The notes under the pieces: generated by a model
Seen by the model: only the letters and a program-made list of their open reading frames with translations
The model's database searches: none
What the model was told of the DNA's origin: nothing
Shown here: positions 8,864-9,194 of the stretch, piece by piece
Layout: each line of letters opens with the position of its first letter
Position numbering within the stretch: position 1 is the first letter of the stretch
Source: CAZSTA01 sp964609495 [NCBI: uncultured bacterium]
GTDB lineage: Bacteria > CAZSTA01
Length of the DNA stretch: 9,194 bases
Reading direction: 5' to 3'
NCBI GenBank assembly: GCA_964609495.1
Contig: CAZSTA010000150.1
Span: 1-9,194 of the forward strand
Made by a program: the position numbers and the translations under genes

Positions 8864-8876
8864 TTGCGAACCGCAA
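8864..8876. promoter_or_regulatory. Inverted repeat at the topA start point, possible operator
   Basis: TTGCG-aac-CGCAA is a perfect 5-bp inverted repeat with a 3-base centre. It lies just downstream of the topA -10 box and overlaps the expected start point near 8874, a place where a repressor would block initiation. It is short, so chance is not excluded. Confidence 0.35.
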
Positions 8877-8879
8877 TTT

Positions 8880-8908
8880 AGTATACCTTATCAACGGTAA
8901 TTTGTCAA
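8880..8908 (-). promoter_or_regulatory. Sigma70/sigmaA-type promoter of the topA operon
   Basis: On the minus strand the -35 TTGACA (8903-8908) and the -10 TATACT (8880-8885) are separated by 17 bases: perfect and five-of-six matches at ideal spacing. An A-rich stretch (AAGAAAAAAATAT) just upstream could act as an UP element. Initiation is expected near 8874, giving a leader of about 70 bases before topA. Confidence 0.85.
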
Positions 8909-8942
8909 GATATTTTTTTCTTAAACTCATAGCTTCGACATA

Positions 8943-9042
8943 AAACCATCCTCCGTCAAGGGAGAGGGAAACTAAAGAGATGAGCTTCTATCTCGATGTT
9001 CCCTCTCCCCTTGTGGGAGAGGGATAGGGTGAGGGGAAACCA
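8943..9042. repeat. GA/CT-rich palindromic element flanked by 6-bp direct repeats
   Basis: This stretch between the two divergent promoters has three related arms. Arm A (caagggagagggaa, 8957-8970) pairs with arm B (ttccctctccccttg, 8999-9013) with one bulged base, enclosing a smaller stem gagat/atctc (8977-8981, 8990-8994). Arm B can instead pair with arm C (gggagaggga, 9015-9024) as a 10-bp hairpin with a 5-base loop. It ends in a gatagggtgagggg tail. The 6-mer aaacca occurs on both sides (8943-8948, 9037-9042), as a target duplication might. Similar CCCTCACCC-CCCTCTCCC palindromes are familiar to me as dispersed intergenic repeats in many bacterial genomes, but copy number here cannot be judged from one window. 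Confidence 0.6.
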
Positions 9043-9071
9043 AAAATTGTAGAATTTTTTATTTAAAACTA

Positions 9072-9100
9072 TTGACAAATCTCATTTTTTCTGTTATAAT
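9072..9100 (+). promoter_or_regulatory. Consensus sigma70/sigmaA promoter driving the T-box leader
   Basis: TTGACA (9072-9077) and TATAAT (9095-9100) are both perfect matches, 17 bases apart, with AT-rich DNA upstream. Initiation is expected near 9107. It faces away from topA and feeds directly into the T-box leader. Confidence 0.92.
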
Positions 9101-9106
9101 TATTTT

Positions 9107-9194
9107 AACTTAATAGGAAGTAAAGGTGATGAAGGGAAGAGTAAGCTACCGGACTTCAATCCCAGAGAGTCGACGTTGCTGAGAGGTCGTCATC
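9107..9194 (+). promoter_or_regulatory. T-box riboswitch leader, 5' part of stem I (runs off window)
   Basis: The transcript begins with signatures of T-box stem I in the correct order. GATGA with GGGAAG (9128-9138) fits the kink-turn/GA motif; AGTA (9140-9143) fits the S-turn (loop E) motif; CAGAGAG (9163-9169) is the conserved AG-bulge sequence. Next comes a distal hairpin with stem CGAC/GTCG (9171-9174, 9186-9189) and loop GTTGCTGAGAG, matching the conserved distal loop. T-boxes bind a specific tRNA and read its charging state, usually through transcription attenuation. The specifier codon, the 3' side of stem I, the antiterminator with TGG-N-A and the terminator would all lie beyond the window, so the amino acid and target gene are unknown. 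Targets are normally aminoacyl-tRNA synthetases or amino-acid biosynthesis or transport genes. Confidence 0.87.

Noticed and set aside
8864-8880. LexA (SOS) box suggested by CGAAC near the topA start point
   Set aside because: The second half-site of the Gram-positive type LexA box is missing; only the TTGCG/CGCAA palindrome is supported.
9042-9059. AT-only inverted repeat aaaaatt-gtag-aattttt as an intrinsic terminator
   Set aside because: The stem has no G-C pair and no incoming transcription unit is seen to end here; it more likely reflects AT-rich promoter DNA.
9129-9182. 17-codon plus-strand ORF starting ATGAAGGGA after an AGGTG, like a leader peptide
   Set aside because: It lies wholly within the conserved T-box stem I, whose motifs explain the sequence; there is no run of one amino-acid codon.

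Overview
The window is a single, tightly packed bacterial housekeeping operon on the minus strand, followed at its upstream end by about 390 bases of regulatory DNA and the beginning of a second, divergent transcription unit on the plus strand. In transcription order (high to low coordinates) the minus-strand genes are topA (DNA topoisomerase I), trmFO (folate/FAD tRNA m5U54 methyltransferase), a XerC-type tyrosine recombinase, a small charged protein of unknown function with antitoxin-like features, hslV and hslU (ATP-dependent HslVU protease), an exported TPR protein, and rpsB (ribosomal protein S2, running off the window edge). The genes overlap or are separated by at most about 28 bases, and most have Shine-Dalgarno sequences, several lying across the preceding stop codon.

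The order topA-trmFO-xerC-hslV-hslU ahead of rpsB is known from Firmicutes. Here a TPR protein occupies the place that codY has in Bacilli, and an extra small gene sits between xerC and hslV. A T-box leader, TrmFO and strong SD/sigma70-type signals point to a Firmicutes-like or deep-branching, possibly uncultured, bacterium. Codons such as AGA, AGG and ATA are common, which would also suit a thermophile. The lineage cannot be fixed from this window.

The 8805-9194 region holds no protein gene but is rich in signals. Going up in coordinate these are: a topA 5' UTR with three copies of TAGGAGA and a hairpin; a small inverted repeat at the expected topA start point; a near-consensus topA promoter (minus strand); a GA/CT-rich palindromic repeat flanked by 6-bp direct repeats; a perfect TTGACA-17-TATAAT promoter (plus strand); and the 5' part of a T-box riboswitch. 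The T-box should control an aminoacyl-tRNA synthetase or an amino-acid biosynthesis or transport gene just outside the window.

As a unit, the operon joins DNA topology and chromosome resolution (TopA, XerC), tRNA modification and ribosome assembly (TrmFO, S2) and protein quality control (HslVU). No wholly new system is evident. The points most worth a second look are the orphan antitoxin-like gene, the possible leaderless start of xerC, the 52-residue zinc-ribbon duplication in TopA, the repeat array in the topA leader, the palindromic element and the T-box.
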